NCBI GenBank assembly: GCA_016793115.1
Contig: JAEUIN010000111.1
Coordinates: 1-53,359, forward strand
DNA: 53,359 nt
DNA from: Planctomycetaceae bacterium
GTDB taxonomy: Bacteria; Planctomycetota; Planctomycetia; Pirellulales; PNKZ01
Direction: 5' to 3'
In this document: piece after piece, positions 44,570-53,207 of the stretch
Layout of the letters: each line of letters opens with the position of its first letter
Numbering within the stretch: position 1 is the stretch's first letter
Notes under the pieces: model-generated
The model's database searches: none
What the model was told of the DNA's origin: nothing
Seen by the model: the letters and a program-made list of their open reading frames with translations, nothing else
Made by a program: the position numbers and the translations under genes

Positions 44570-46297
44570 TCACTCATCGGTTACGCACCCTTCGCTCGCG
44601 CTCTTCACGTTCTTGATGTACTTGTAAAGCGTGCCCCGCGTCGCCTTGAGCGGCGGAGCTTTCCATTCTTTGCGGCGCTTGGCGAGTTCGTCGGCCGAGA
44701 GGGCGACGTCGATCGAGTTCTTATTCGCGTCGATCGTGATCTTGTCGCCGGTCTTCACGAGCGCGATCGGGCCGCCCTCTTGGGCCTCGGGCGTCACGTG
44801 GCCGATGATGAAGCCGTGCGAGCCGCCGGAGAAGCGGCCGTCGGTCATGAGGGCCACATGCTCGCCGAGGCCGGCACCCATGATGGCCGAGGTCGGCGTG
44901 AGCATTTCCGGCATGCCGGGGCCTCCTTTCGGGCCTTCGTAGCGAATGACGATGACGTCGCCTTTGTCGATGTGCTTCTCTTCCAAAGCTTGGAGCATAT
45001 CTTCTTCGGAGTCGAATACCTTCGCGGTGCCGCTGAAGACGAGACCTTCTTTGCCGGTGATCTTGGCGACCGCGCCGGCGGGAGCGAGATTGCCCCGCAT
45101 GATGCGGATGTGGCCGCTTTCTTTAATCGGCTTCTCCAGCGGGCGCACTAAGTCTTGCCCTTCCTTGAGGCCGGGCACGTCCTTCAAGTTTTCGGCGAGC
45201 GTCTTCCCGGTAACGGTCATGCAACTGCCGTCGAGCAGCCCTTTTTCGAGCAGATACTTCATCAAGGCCGGCGTGCCGCCGATATTGTGCAGATCTTCAA
45301 ACACGTACTTGCCGCTCGGCTTGAGGTCGCACAAATACGGGATGCGATCGCTCACCTTTTGGAAGTCGTCGATCGTCAGTTCCACGTCGACGGCGCGAGC
45401 CATCGCGATCAGGTGCAGCACGGCGTTCGTCGAGCCGCCGGTGACCATCACCACGACCATCGCGTTTTCGAAGGCGGCACGAGTCATGATGTCGCGCGGT
45501 TTCAGATCGAGTTCGAGCAACTTGCGAATCGCCGCGCCGGCGCGGAAGCATTCGTCGAGCTTGAGCGGGTCGACGGCGGGAATCGACGAGCTATACGGCA
45601 GCGACATGCCGAGCGCTTCGATCGCCGAGGCCATCGTGTTGGCCGTGTACATGCCGCCGCAGGCTCCCGCGCCCGGAATGCTACAGCGCACGATCTTTTG
45701 CCGTTTCTCTTCGCTGATGCGGCCCGCGAGCCATTGGCCGAAGCATTGGAACGCGCTGACGACGTCGAGGGTGTCGCCGTTGTCGTGTCCCGGCTTGATC
45801 GTGCCGCCGTAGATCATCAGACCGGGGCGATTCATACGGCCGAGGGCCATGATGCAGCCGGGCATATTCTTGTCGCAACCGGGAATCGTGATGCAGGCGT
45901 CGTACCATTGCGCACCGCACACGGTTTCGATCGAGTCGGCGATGAGGTCGCGCGATTGCAGCGAGTAGCTCATCCCTTCCGTGCCCATCGAGATGCCGTC
46001 GCTCACGCCGATCGTGTTGAACCGCATCCCGACCAAGCCTGCCGCTTGCACTCCTTCCTTGACCTTGGCCGCGAGGTCGTTGAGGTGCATGTTGCAGGTG
46101 TTGCCCTCATACCACATGGCCGTGATGCCGACTTGGGCCTTCTGCATGTCGTCTTCGGTGAGGCCGGTGCCGTAGAGCATCGCTTGCGACGCCCCTTGGC
46201 TCTTGGGCTGGGTGATGCGGCTTGAATACTTGTTAATCGGCTTGGCGGACGACGACTTAGCGGCGGCGGACTCGGTGGAAGACGACGGGGCGGACAT
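44570..46297 (-). CDS. ilvD: Dihydroxy-acid dehydratase
   Basis: 575 residues; dehydrates 2,3-dihydroxy acids to 2-keto acids in the last common step of valine and isoleucine synthesis. The Fe-S cysteines are C68 (EGNTCNMH), C141 (PGCDKNMPG) and C213 ([12 protein letters not shown]). The sequence has the features of the shorter 2Fe-2S type. The first 35 residues are a Ser/Ala-rich extension before [20 protein letters not shown]. It is divergent from the esterase gene at 46576. Leucine-pathway genes leuCD are about 42 kb away on the same strand, so the branched-chain pathway is dispersed here. Confidence 0.97.
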   Translation of the reverse strand: MSAPSSSTESAAAKSSSAKPINKYSSRITQPKSQGASQAMLYGTGLTEDDMQKAQVGITAMWYEGNTCNMHLNDLAAKVKEGVQAAGLVGMRFNTIGVSDGISMGTEGMSYSLQSRDLIADSIETVCGAQWYDACITIPGCDKNMPGCIMALGRMNRPGLMIYGGTIKPGHDNGDTLDVVSAFQCFGQWLAGRISEEKRQKIVRCSIPGAGACGGMYTANTMASAIEALGMSLPYSSSIPAVDPLKLDECFRAGAAIRKLLELDLKPRDIMTRAAFENAMVVVMVTGGSTNAVLHLIAMARAVDVELTIDDFQKVSDRIPYLCDLKPSGKYVFEDLHNIGGTPALMKYLLEKGLLDGSCMTVTGKTLAENLKDVPGLKEGQDLVRPLEKPIKESGHIRIMRGNLAPAGAVAKITGKEGLVFSGTAKVFDSEEDMLQALEEKHIDKGDVIVIRYEGPKGGPGMPEMLTPTSAIMGAGLGEHVALMTDGRFSGGSHGFIIGHVTPEAQEGGPIALVKTGDKITIDANKNSIDVALSADELAKRRKEWKAPPLKATRGTLYKYIKNVKSASEGCVTDE

Positions 46298-46410
46298 CCT
46301 AGGGGCTCTCCCGGCAGGTCGAAGGCGGATTGTGCGAAACGATGATTATCGCCCGCGGCAGGCGATTTGAAAAGCAGAGATGCGAGCGGGCCGGGAGGTT
46401 CGGACGTACA

Positions 46411-46438
46411 CCTCGTTCCAAGCTTCGCCCGGGAACGC
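46411..46438. repeat. Degenerate CTCGTTCC...GGGAACG repeat
   Basis: CCTCGTTCCAAGCTTCGCCC followed by GGGAACGC. It resembles the widespread 'CTCGTTCCCAAGCT...GGGAACG' palindromic repeat (recollection). It lies in the ilvD/esterase divergent region. Confidence 0.4.
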
Positions 46439-46504
46439 CACCTTGTGGATTTCGCTGTCGGATTCCTGCTCGCCGTCGCATCGAGATGCGATTTCGATCC
46501 CAAC

Positions 46505-46535
46505 TTGAAAATGCGTCGTGCGAAACGGGTATTAT
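46505..46535 (+). promoter_or_regulatory. Possible promoter of the four-gene operon
   Basis: TTGAAA (46505-46510) and TATTAT (46530-46535), with a 19-bp spacer, 41 bp before the ATG at 46576. The long spacer lowers confidence. Confidence 0.35.
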
Positions 46536-46575
46536 GTTCAGCGGGCTCCGGAAACCCAGCCAAGAGAGTCGCACC

Positions 46576-47364
46576 ATGAAATGTTCTTCGACGATCCTGC
46601 TTCTTGTCGCAAGTTGGGCCTCGCTCGTCGGCGCCGCCGAGCCCCAGCGGCGCGAGTGGTCGATCGACGGCGTCGCGCGCGAAGCGCTCGTGTATGTGCC
46701 GGAATCGGCGAAGACGGAGCCATCGCCGCTCGTTTTCTTGTGGCACGGTCACGGCGGACGGATGCAACTCGGCGTGCGTCGCTACCAGTTGCACAAGCTT
46801 TGGCCTGAGGCGATCGTCGTTTGCCCGCAAGGTTTGAACACCCCTGGACGTTTGACCGACCCGGAGGGGAAGAAACCGGGCTGGCAACATAGCGCCGAGC
46901 AGATGGAAGGCCGCGACCTGAAATTCTTCGATGCAATGCTCGCCGACTTGAAAAAGGAGAACAAAGTCGACGACAAGCGAATCTATTCGACCGGCCACTC
47001 GAACGGCGGCGGGTTCACCTATTTGCTCTGGGCCGAACGCGGCGACGTGTTCGCGGCCGTCGCCCCGACCGCTTCGGCGGCGGCCCGCGCCGGCATCGCG
47101 GAGAAGTTGAAGCCGAAACCGGCGTTTCATTTGGCGGGACGCGGCGATCCGCTGGTAAAGTTCGAATGGCAGCAAGCGACGATCGATCGGCTGTTGCAGT
47201 TGAATCAGTGCGGCGAAGGGAAGCCCTGGGAGGAGCACTGCACATGGTACGACTCCAAGCTCCGTTGCCCCGTCGTCACGTATATTCACGAAGGCGGCCA
47301 CGAATTCCCCGCCGGAGCGGAAGCGGCGATCGTGAAGTTCTTCAAAGGACAAGCGAAGCAATAG
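46576..47364 (+). CDS. Exported esterase, PHB-depolymerase/LpqC family
   Basis: 262 residues from the ATG at 46576, which opens a signal peptide (STILLLVASWASLVGA); the frame is open from 46330. Oxyanion segment LWHGHGGRMQ, nucleophile elbow GHSNGGG, and a C-terminal GGHEFP His motif mark an alpha/beta hydrolase of the same family as the protein at 27203-28117. The two are only moderately alike and are probably not recent duplicates. It is the first gene of a plus-strand run: the DUF4166 gene begins 10 bp after its stop. Confidence 0.9.
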   Translation: MKCSSTILLLVASWASLVGAAEPQRREWSIDGVAREALVYVPESAKTEPSPLVFLWHGHGGRMQLGVRRYQLHKLWPEAIVVCPQGLNTPGRLTDPEGKKPGWQHSAEQMEGRDLKFFDAMLADLKKENKVDDKRIYSTGHSNGGGFTYLLWAERGDVFAAVAPTASAAARAGIAEKLKPKPAFHLAGRGDPLVKFEWQQATIDRLLQLNQCGEGKPWEEHCTWYDSKLRCPVVTYIHEGGHEFPAGAEAAIVKFFKGQAKQ

Positions 47365-47374
47365 GTTCCGCAAC

Positions 47375-47959
47375 TTGTCGAAGCTCTATCGCACCCATCT
47401 CGGCGACGACGCGTGGTTCGCCCTGCCCGAAGCGGTGCGAGCGGCGCACGGCGACGGCGCGACGTCGGTGTTTCAGGGGGTGTTTTGCGTGACTCGCGGA
47501 ACCCATCTCGCGGCCAAGTTGCTCGCTCCGCTGCTGCGCGCGCCGCCGGCTTGTTCGCAGACGGCCGTGCGTTTGATCGTCGAAACGTCCGACGACGGCG
47601 GTGAACGGTGGCTCCGTTGGTTCGGCGACCATCTGCTGACGACGTCGCAGCGCCGCGGCTCTGACGGCACGCTTCGCGAACGGTTCGGGCCGTTGGAACT
47701 GGCGTTCGATTTAAAGGCCGACGCGGAGGGGATCGACTATCGTCAAACGGCCGCACGGCTCCGTTGCGGCTTGCTGTCGTTGCAATTGCCCCGTTGGTTG
47801 AGCCCGCGCGTCGCGGCGCGGGAGGAAGTCGCTGCGGGCAAAAGGAGCGACGAGTTGCGAACTCACGTACGCGTGGAATTGTCGCTGCCGCTCGTCGGCC
47901 GCGTGGTCGCTTACGACGGCACCTTAAACGATCTGGTCCCCTGCGGAGCGCCGCGATGA
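47375..47959 (+). CDS. DUF4166 domain protein
   Basis: 194 residues beginning at a TTG (47375); no in-frame ATG occurs nearby and the conserved start of the domain (GDDAWFALPEAVRAAHG) is immediately downstream, so TTG is likely. DUF4166 features: FGDHLLTTSQRRGSDGTLRE, ERFGPLELAFDL, and a C-terminal beta segment VELSLPLVGRVVAYDGTL. Function unknown; DUF4166 is often fused or linked to short-chain dehydrogenases. It lies in an operon: 10 bp from the esterase and overlapping the next gene by ATGA (47956-47959). Confidence 0.85.
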   Translation: MSKLYRTHLGDDAWFALPEAVRAAHGDGATSVFQGVFCVTRGTHLAAKLLAPLLRAPPACSQTAVRLIVETSDDGGERWLRWFGDHLLTTSQRRGSDGTLRERFGPLELAFDLKADAEGIDYRQTAARLRCGLLSLQLPRWLSPRVAAREEVAAGKRSDELRTHVRVELSLPLVGRVVAYDGTLNDLVPCGAPR

Positions 47960-48492
47960 GCGTCGCTCTGTGGCTTTTGGCGCTGCAAGGAGTGCTCGGC
48001 GCGGCCGACACGGCCTACTATCACGAATGGCGGGCTCGCCTGCCGGCGCGGCCCGAGACGACCGCGCCGGAATTGAAGCTGCATGCCGTGCGGGACTTCC
48101 TCTACGCGGCGCTCTTTCTCACATTGCCGTGGCGGGCCTGGCAGGGCTGGTTTCTCGTCGCGCTAGCGGCGATCATCGCCGCCGAGATCGTGCTCACGCT
48201 GACGGACTTTGTGGTAGAGATCCAGGTGCGTAAGTCTCTCGGCGACGTCTACGCCGGCGAGCGTGTGATGCATGCCGTGATGGGGATCTTGTACGGCGCC
48301 ATGGCGGCCTATCTGTTGCCGGCCGCCGCCGCGTGGTGGTCGCAGCCGACGGCGCTTGCGGCCTACGATTCCGGCGTGCCGGAGTTGCTCAAGTGGGCGA
48401 TCACGGTGATGGGCCTCGGCGTGCTGCTTTCCGGCTTACGCGACTTGTACGCGGCCTACGACTTGCCCGGAGGAGGTTGGCCGTGGAAATGA
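47956..48492 (+). CDS. Four-TM membrane protein of unknown function
   Basis: 178 residues from the ATG at 47956, overlapping the DUF4166 stop (ATGA). Hydrophobic segments lie at about 3-20 (ALWLLALQGVLGAA), 55-75, 75-95 (WFLVALAAIIAAEIVLTLTD), 110-135 and 155-175. The motifs TAYYHEWRARLPA and LKLHAVRDFLYAALF recur in bacterial proteins linked to DUF4166, as far as I recall. Topology suggests an inner-membrane protein with no obvious catalytic group. Cotranscribed with both neighbours. Confidence 0.8.
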   Translation: MSVALWLLALQGVLGAADTAYYHEWRARLPARPETTAPELKLHAVRDFLYAALFLTLPWRAWQGWFLVALAAIIAAEIVLTLTDFVVEIQVRKSLGDVYAGERVMHAVMGILYGAMAAYLLPAAAAWWSQPTALAAYDSGVPELLKWAITVMGLGVLLSGLRDLYAAYDLPGGGWPWK

Positions 48493-48908
48493 ACCCGACG
48501 ATGAAACGCCGCCGGCTCCATCAACTCACGTTCGCGCTCGCGGGCATCTACAACATCGGCTGGGGGCTCTTCTCCGCACTCCGGCCGCAATGGTTGTTTC
48601 GCTTCGCGGGAATGCCCGATGCCAACTACCCCGAGATCTTCGCCTGTCTCGGGATGGTCGTCGGGCTCTACGGCGTGATCTATTTCGAAGTCGCTCGCCG
48701 GCCGGAGCAAGGTCGGCTCTTGGCAGGGGTCGGGCTCGTCGGCAAAGTGCTCGGACCGATCGGCTTGGCGCCGTTGATCTGGACCGGCCAATGGCCGCCG
48801 GCGACGATTGTGCTCTGCCTCACCAACGATCTCATCTGGTGGATTCCGTTCGGGTTGTATCTCTACGACGCCCGGCCCGCCACGATCGCCGCCAATCCTT
48901 CACGGTAG
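48483..48908 (+). CDS. Small four-TM membrane protein
   Basis: 141 residues. A GTG at 48483 is used because AGGAGG (48471-48476) lies 6 nt upstream; ATG at 48489 would give ATGA overlap with the preceding stop and is an alternative. Hydrophobic segments start at about residues 15 (LTFALAGIYNIGWGLFSAL), 45, 70 and 100 (ATIVLCLTNDLIWWIPFGLY). No family motif beyond a general small-membrane-protein pattern. Its last 46 bp overlap the convergent epimerase gene tail to tail. Function unknown. Confidence 0.78.
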   Translation: MEMNPTMKRRRLHQLTFALAGIYNIGWGLFSALRPQWLFRFAGMPDANYPEIFACLGMVVGLYGVIYFEVARRPEQGRLLAGVGLVGKVLGPIGLAPLIWTGQWPPATIVLCLTNDLIWWIPFGLYLYDARPATIAANPSR

Positions 48909-49810
48909 CTGGGGTATTCAAACTCGACGCCGACCTCGCGGAGCAGCTTGGCGTTGGAGATGCGCTTGTCGGCCGCGGCCCGCGCGGCGGCCGGAGAGTC
49001 GGCGGCCGGGTCGACAAAACGCGGCGGCGGCGCACCCAAGAGGCGGGCCAGTTCGGCATAGTAGTCGCGACGCAAACCGGGCCGGCCGTCGGCGACGCAA
49101 TACGTCTGCGGCGGCGCGAGTCGATCGGAGTCGATCAGAGCCTCTACACGCAGCACGCTCCGAGCGGCGTCATCGACGTGAATCAGGTTCAAAAAGCCGT
49201 CTTTTGGGGCGTCGATCGGCTCGCCTCGCTGCAAGGCTTCACTCCGAGGGAGCCGCCCCGGCCCGTAGATGCCGGCCAGCCGCAGTACGACTGCGTTCCC
49301 CCCAAGCGGGTGCATTGTGATGGCCTGCTCGGCCGCGAGGCAGGCTCGCCCTCCTTCGCGAAGCGGCCGGCAAGGGGTCGCTTCGTCGACCCAGTCGCCG
49401 TCGGCGTCGCCGTAAACGCCGGTCGAGCTGATGTAAACGAACAGTTTCGGGTTCCCGGTTCCCTGTTGAGGGTTCGCAAACGAACGCTTCTCCGAACGCT
49501 GAACCCCAAACCCTGAACCCTGAACCGCGTCGAGTACATTCCGCACCCCGCCCGCATACACTTCGCCGATCGAATGCTCGGCGGCCGTGCGGCGATCGTA
49601 GCCGACGGCGAACACCACCATCTCGGCCGGCGGCAGGTTCGTCAGCGTCGCCGGGTCGCAAACGTCGGCGACGATCGCTTGGTAGCCGAGCGAGCGCAAC
49701 TCCTCGGCCTTGGCTTCGCTCCGCGTGACCACGGCCACCTCCTGTCCCGCCGCGCGCCACAGCCGAGCGATGCGCGAGCCGAGATAGCCGTGACCGAAAA
49801 GAAGTTTCAT
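48863..49810 (-). CDS. NAD-dependent epimerase/dehydratase-like protein with an in-frame repeat insertion
   Basis: 315 residues, extended SDR family. GHGYLGSRIARLW is the nucleotide-binding Gly motif, ISSTGVYGDADGD the active-site strand and RLAGIYGPGR the next conserved segment. Residues about 97-121 (starting QGSGFGVQRSEKRS) are encoded by repeat-like DNA (GGTTCAGGGTTCAGGGTTTG and GGAACCGGGAACCC) and split the normal NVLDA...VYISS strand-to-loop segment. Despite this the frame is open. It may still fold if the extra loop is at the surface. The stop lies inside the convergent small membrane gene. Confidence 0.85.
   Translation of the reverse strand: MKLLFGHGYLGSRIARLWRAAGQEVAVVTRSEAKAEELRSLGYQAIVADVCDPATLTNLPPAEMVVFAVGYDRRTAAEHSIGEVYAGGVRNVLDAVQGSGFGVQRSEKRSFANPQQGTGNPKLFVYISSTGVYGDADGDWVDEATPCRPLREGGRACLAAEQAITMHPLGGNAVVLRLAGIYGPGRLPRSEALQRGEPIDAPKDGFLNLIHVDDAARSVLRVEALIDSDRLAPPQTYCVADGRPGLRRDYYAELARLLGAPPPRFVDPAADSPAAARAAADKRISNAKLLREVGVEFEYPSYREGLAAIVAGRAS
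49442..49527 (-). repeat. Short-word repeat inserted in the epimerase gene
   Basis: On the minus strand GGTTCAGGGTTCAGGGTTTG, GGGTTCAGCGTTCGG, then AACAGGGAACCGGGAACCCG. The first word matches the 44082 repeat. In frame it adds about 25 residues. Confidence 0.7.
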
Positions 49811-49819
49811 CGGCGGCGG

Positions 49820-51451
49820 TTAGGCGTTGCGGCCGCCGGCTTTGGCGAAGGCCGGCTTGAGATCGTCGAGAATCTCTTCCAGCTCGCTCGGGTTGATCGG
49901 CTTCACAAGGTGCCGCGAAAACCCGGCCGCCTGCGAGCGCTCATGATCCGCCGGTTGGCCGTAGCCGCTGATGGCGATCAGCACGACGTCCGACATGCCG
50001 GGCAGCCGACGGATCTCCTGCGCGAGTTGATAGCCCGACATTTGCGGCAGGCCGATGTCGGCGAGCACGACGTCGGGTCGAAAGACGCGAATCGTCTCCA
50101 AGGCCGAGAAACCGTCGCCGCAGACTTTGGTTTCGTGCTGCCAGAGATTGAGAATCGTGGCCATGCTCTTGGCCGTCGCGGCGACGTCTTCGACGACGAC
50201 GACTTTGAGCTTCGTCGGCGCCACGGTGCGCGGCGGAGCGGTGAGCCCCGTCGAGGGGGGCTTCGGCAATTCGGCCGGTCCCGCCGCCGAAGGCAGACGC
50301 ACGATAAACTCGCTCCCCAGCCCGCGACCGGCGCTCTGCACGCTCACCGAGCCGTGATGCATCTCGACCAAGCGTTTGACGAGCGTCAGCCCGATGCCGA
50401 GGCCCCCCTTGGTCTGCTCGGGGCTGTGGCCGGCCTGTTCGAAGAGATTGAAAATCCGCGCGGCTTCTTCCGGCAACAGGCCGATTCCGGTGTCGCGAAT
50501 GCGGAACGCGAGGTCTTTTCCTTCCGCTTCCACGGTCAGCCAAATGCGGCCGGCCGGCGGCGTGTACTTCACGGCGTTGTTCAGCAGATTGAGCAAGATC
50601 TGCGTGAGCCGCACGCGATCGGCGCGGACGTAGACCTTTGAAGTCGGCAAAGCGATCCGCAAGTCGTGTCCCCGCTCGTCGATGCCGGGGCGGAGCGTGT
50701 TGAGCGCCTCTTCGACGACGCGGCCGACGTCGATGAGTTCGAACTTGAGGTCGATCTTGCCGTGCGTGATCCGCGACACGTCGAGCAGGTCGTCGACCAG
50801 CCGCGTCAGGTGTTCCACTTGGCCGTCCATCATCCGATGCAGTTCTTCCACCTGCTTCTCGTGCGGGCCGACGGCGTCGAGCAGATACATCACGTTCTTC
50901 AGCGGCGTCAGCGGGTTGCGCAGTTCGTGCGCAAGCATCGCCAGAAATTCGTCTTTGCGGGCGTCGGCCTCGCGGGCCTCTTGATAAAGCCGCGCGTTCT
51001 CTTCCGCGGTGTGGCGGAGCGAACCGCAAAACACCGCCGTCAGCGTGCCGATAGCCAAGCTCACGCACAACGCGACCATGGCCGGTCCCTCGAGCAAAAG
51101 ATTGGCCCGCGGATCTTCAAAGAAATACGTTCCCAACAGCGCACCGAGCGCCACGGTCGACAGCGCCGGCATCGTGCCGCACCGCCAAGCGACGAACGCC
51201 GTGGCGATCAGGAAGAACCCGTAGGAGCCGCGCCCGCCCATGTAGGGGTCGAGAAGGTAGCGCGCGAGCAGCGCTAGAACCACCGCCGTAATCGCGATGC
51301 CGTACCGGCGCCAAGGCGTGGTCGGCAAATCCAGGCCGGCTTTGCGCACCAACCAGGCCATCGGCTTCGATTCCGGCGACTTCACTGCCAACGGGGCCAT
51401 ACGGCTCTTCGTAGCGGCGGCTGGTTCGCTTGCGGCGGCGGGATAATTCAT
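49820..51451 (-). CDS. Hybrid sensor histidine kinase with C-terminal receiver
   Basis: 543 residues. Four hydrophobic segments at about 45-145 (RYGIAITAVVLALLARYLL, GFFLIATAFVAWRCG, and others) form a DUF4118-like membrane sensor. HisKA has the phospho-acceptor H175 in MLAHELRNPL. The ATPase has the N box LLNNAVKYTP, the G1 box DTGIGL and the G2 box GLGIGLTLVKRL. A receiver domain at about 415-535 has acidic pair E421/D422 and phospho-acceptor D465 (LADIGLP). It probably phosphorylates its own receiver; no partner regulator is adjacent. Follows the epimerase gene's start by 9 bp on the same strand, which suggests cotranscription. Confidence 0.94.
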   Translation of the reverse strand: MNYPAAASEPAAATKSRMAPLAVKSPESKPMAWLVRKAGLDLPTTPWRRYGIAITAVVLALLARYLLDPYMGGRGSYGFFLIATAFVAWRCGTMPALSTVALGALLGTYFFEDPRANLLLEGPAMVALCVSLAIGTLTAVFCGSLRHTAEENARLYQEAREADARKDEFLAMLAHELRNPLTPLKNVMYLLDAVGPHEKQVEELHRMMDGQVEHLTRLVDDLLDVSRITHGKIDLKFELIDVGRVVEEALNTLRPGIDERGHDLRIALPTSKVYVRADRVRLTQILLNLLNNAVKYTPPAGRIWLTVEAEGKDLAFRIRDTGIGLLPEEAARIFNLFEQAGHSPEQTKGGLGIGLTLVKRLVEMHHGSVSVQSAGRGLGSEFIVRLPSAAGPAELPKPPSTGLTAPPRTVAPTKLKVVVVEDVAATAKSMATILNLWQHETKVCGDGFSALETIRVFRPDVVLADIGLPQMSGYQLAQEIRRLPGMSDVVLIAISGYGQPADHERSQAAGFSRHLVKPINPSELEEILDDLKPAFAKAGGRNA

Positions 51452-51577
51452 AGCGGGAAGACGGTCACCGATAGGATGCGTTTGCGCGCAGTCTCATCTC
51501 CAGTTTAGAACCCAAATCGCGGAACGGCGACAGGATTCCGCCGCGACAATGTGTCCCAATGCGCGCTTTGCCGGCCG

Positions 51578-52063
51578 TTATCGGTCGTCGAGCGAACCCG
51601 GGGGCGTTCGCCCCCGATCGGCCGATTCGAGATAGGCCGCCAGGAGAATTTGCGCCGCGAGCTTATCGAGCCGCTCCTTGCGTCGCTTCTTCGTGAGCCC
51701 TTGGGCCTGCAAGAGTTGCTCGGCTGCGGCGGTGGTGAATCGCTCGTCGAAATAATCGACCGGCACGCCCGTCTCCGCCGTGAGCCAACGGCCGAATTCT
51801 TGCGCCTCGATCGACTTCTGACTCTCGCGGCCGTCGTTGTGAACCGGGAGCCCGACGACGAACCGAGTGATGCTCTCTTGGGCGACGAGCCGGCGAAAGT
51901 AGCCGGCGTCGAGATCGTGGGCGCGGCGGGTGTAGATCTCGTACGGGCTGGCGAGCGTTTGACTCGCATTCGAGATCGCCACGCCGATCCGCACCGTGCC
52001 GTAGTCGATGCCGGCCAAGCGGCCGGCCGGAGGGGAGTGCGGATCTAGGGGCGTCGTCGGCAT
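51578..52063 (-). CDS. ruvX: Holliday junction resolvase-like protein (YqgF/RuvX)
   Basis: 161 residues from the ATG at 52063; the open frame continues to 52153 through an AT-rich hairpin repeat that yields SLSTYHLSFLSF, so the shorter start is preferred. The YqgF signature is complete: GIDYGTVRIGVAIS at the start, VGLPVHNDG, YFDERFTTAAAEQLL and the C-terminal DKLAAQILLAAYLES. It processes recombination intermediates or pre-16S rRNA in the cytoplasm. It follows the lipase-like gene by about 100 bp, which is filled by the hairpin repeat. Confidence 0.93.
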   Translation of the reverse strand: MPTTPLDPHSPPAGRLAGIDYGTVRIGVAISNASQTLASPYEIYTRRAHDLDAGYFRRLVAQESITRFVVGLPVHNDGRESQKSIEAQEFGRWLTAETGVPVDYFDERFTTAAAEQLLQAQGLTKKRRKERLDKLAAQILLAAYLESADRGRTPPGSLDDR

Positions 52064-52076
52064 GAATGACAAAAAC

Positions 52077-52170
52077 GATAAGTGATAAGTGCTAAGTGAT
52101 AAATGCCGAATCGCCGTGTCGAGTATCGGCTTCCGAAACTTATCATTTGTCACTTAGCATTTATCATTTG
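52077..52170. repeat. AT-rich imperfect inverted repeat between lipase and ruvX
   Basis: GATAAGTGATAAGTGCTAAG with TGATAAATG (52077-52105) pairs with CATTTGTCACTTAGCATTTA and TCATTTGTG (about 52144-52172). 24 of 29 positions match, and four of the five differences allow G-U pairing on the plus-strand RNA. The composition contrasts with the GC-rich surroundings. The lipase stop codon lies inside one arm. Confidence 0.75.
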
Positions 52171-53207
52171 TGATCGCTCAGCAGCGGGTGGCGGGCTTCG
52201 GCGGCCGTGAAGTAGCCGTTTTTCAAGAACGAGGCGATCTTCTCGAGCGACTCCCGCTCGTGCAACAGCGAGCGGTGCTTGAGAGGGACGACGACGAAGT
52301 CGGTCGCGCCCGCAAGTTGCGTCTCGCGCACGCCCACGGTGCCGTCGTCGTCGCCGTCGATGCCGTCGTGCCAGCCGACGCCGTCCCCTTTGCCGCCGGC
52401 GATGATGCCGAATTCCGCCTCCGGCGTCGCCAAGCGATCTTTGATTTCATGGAAGCGCGGGCCAAGTTGCTGCCCGCCGTCGCCGACGGCGAAGTTGAAC
52501 AACTCGCGGCCGATCGTGTTTTCCATCCAGAGGTTCGCGCGCTGTGCGCCGTGATTGGGCGGCCCGAGCATCACGTAGCGCCGCAATTGCGGTACGTTCG
52601 GCGGACGGACCCCGCCGGCCGCCGCCGTCTGCGCCGCCACTTCGCCCAGCCAATACCGCGTGACGAGGTTTCCCATGCTGTAGGCGACGACGTCGATCTC
52701 CAGCACGCCGTCGGCTCCCAAGCGGCGCACGAACAAGTCGAACGAGCGGGCCAAGGCCGGCACGTCTTCTTGCAGGCTCGGGTAGCCGAACGACACGACG
52801 TCGGCTCCGTCGACCTTGCGAATCGCCGCCGCGATGTCGTCCATCGAGTGCCGCGTGCGGGCCATGCCGTGCAGCAAGATCACCACGCGCGTCGTCGGCG
52901 GCTTGATCTGGTCGAGCCGGCGAATCTCGGCCAGCTTCGCCGCGCATTGCGGATAGGTGCCCCAAGCCAAACGCTCGTCGGAGCCGTTGAGTAAGCGGTA
53001 GTGGCCGGTGTTCACGTTGCGCTGAATTCGCAGCGGCCCGGCGATTTGTTCATCGGCCCAATACTGCATGCCGCCGAACGTCGGCATCTGCCAGTTGATG
53101 GGTGCGCCGCGGCCGGCGGCGTCGAGGCCGGGCTCCTCGGTGAACAGTTCGCGCACTTGGAAGCACGCCAAACCAAGGACTATGGTGAGCAAAACGCGAC
53201 GGAGCAT
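52164..53207 (-). CDS. Lipase-like exported alpha/beta hydrolase
   Basis: 347 residues. A short N-terminal hydrophobic segment (RRVLLTIVLGLACFQVREL) is a signal peptide or anchor. Oxyanion HGMARTRHSMDD, nucleophile elbow AYSMGN (in VVAYSMGNLVTRYW) and GPPNHGAQRA mark the lipase/PGAP1-like fold. The C-terminal Asp/His segments include GDGVGWHDGIDGDDDGTVGV, which contains an EF-hand-like acidic stretch, and KHRSLL, a probable catalytic His. The final residues SDHK and the stop codon derive from the AT-rich repeat. Start at ATG 53207. Confidence 0.85.
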   Translation of the reverse strand: MLRRVLLTIVLGLACFQVRELFTEEPGLDAAGRGAPINWQMPTFGGMQYWADEQIAGPLRIQRNVNTGHYRLLNGSDERLAWGTYPQCAAKLAEIRRLDQIKPPTTRVVILLHGMARTRHSMDDIAAAIRKVDGADVVSFGYPSLQEDVPALARSFDLFVRRLGADGVLEIDVVAYSMGNLVTRYWLGEVAAQTAAAGGVRPPNVPQLRRYVMLGPPNHGAQRANLWMENTIGRELFNFAVGDGGQQLGPRFHEIKDRLATPEAEFGIIAGGKGDGVGWHDGIDGDDDGTVGVRETQLAGATDFVVVPLKHRSLLHERESLEKIASFLKNGYFTAAEARHPLLSDHK

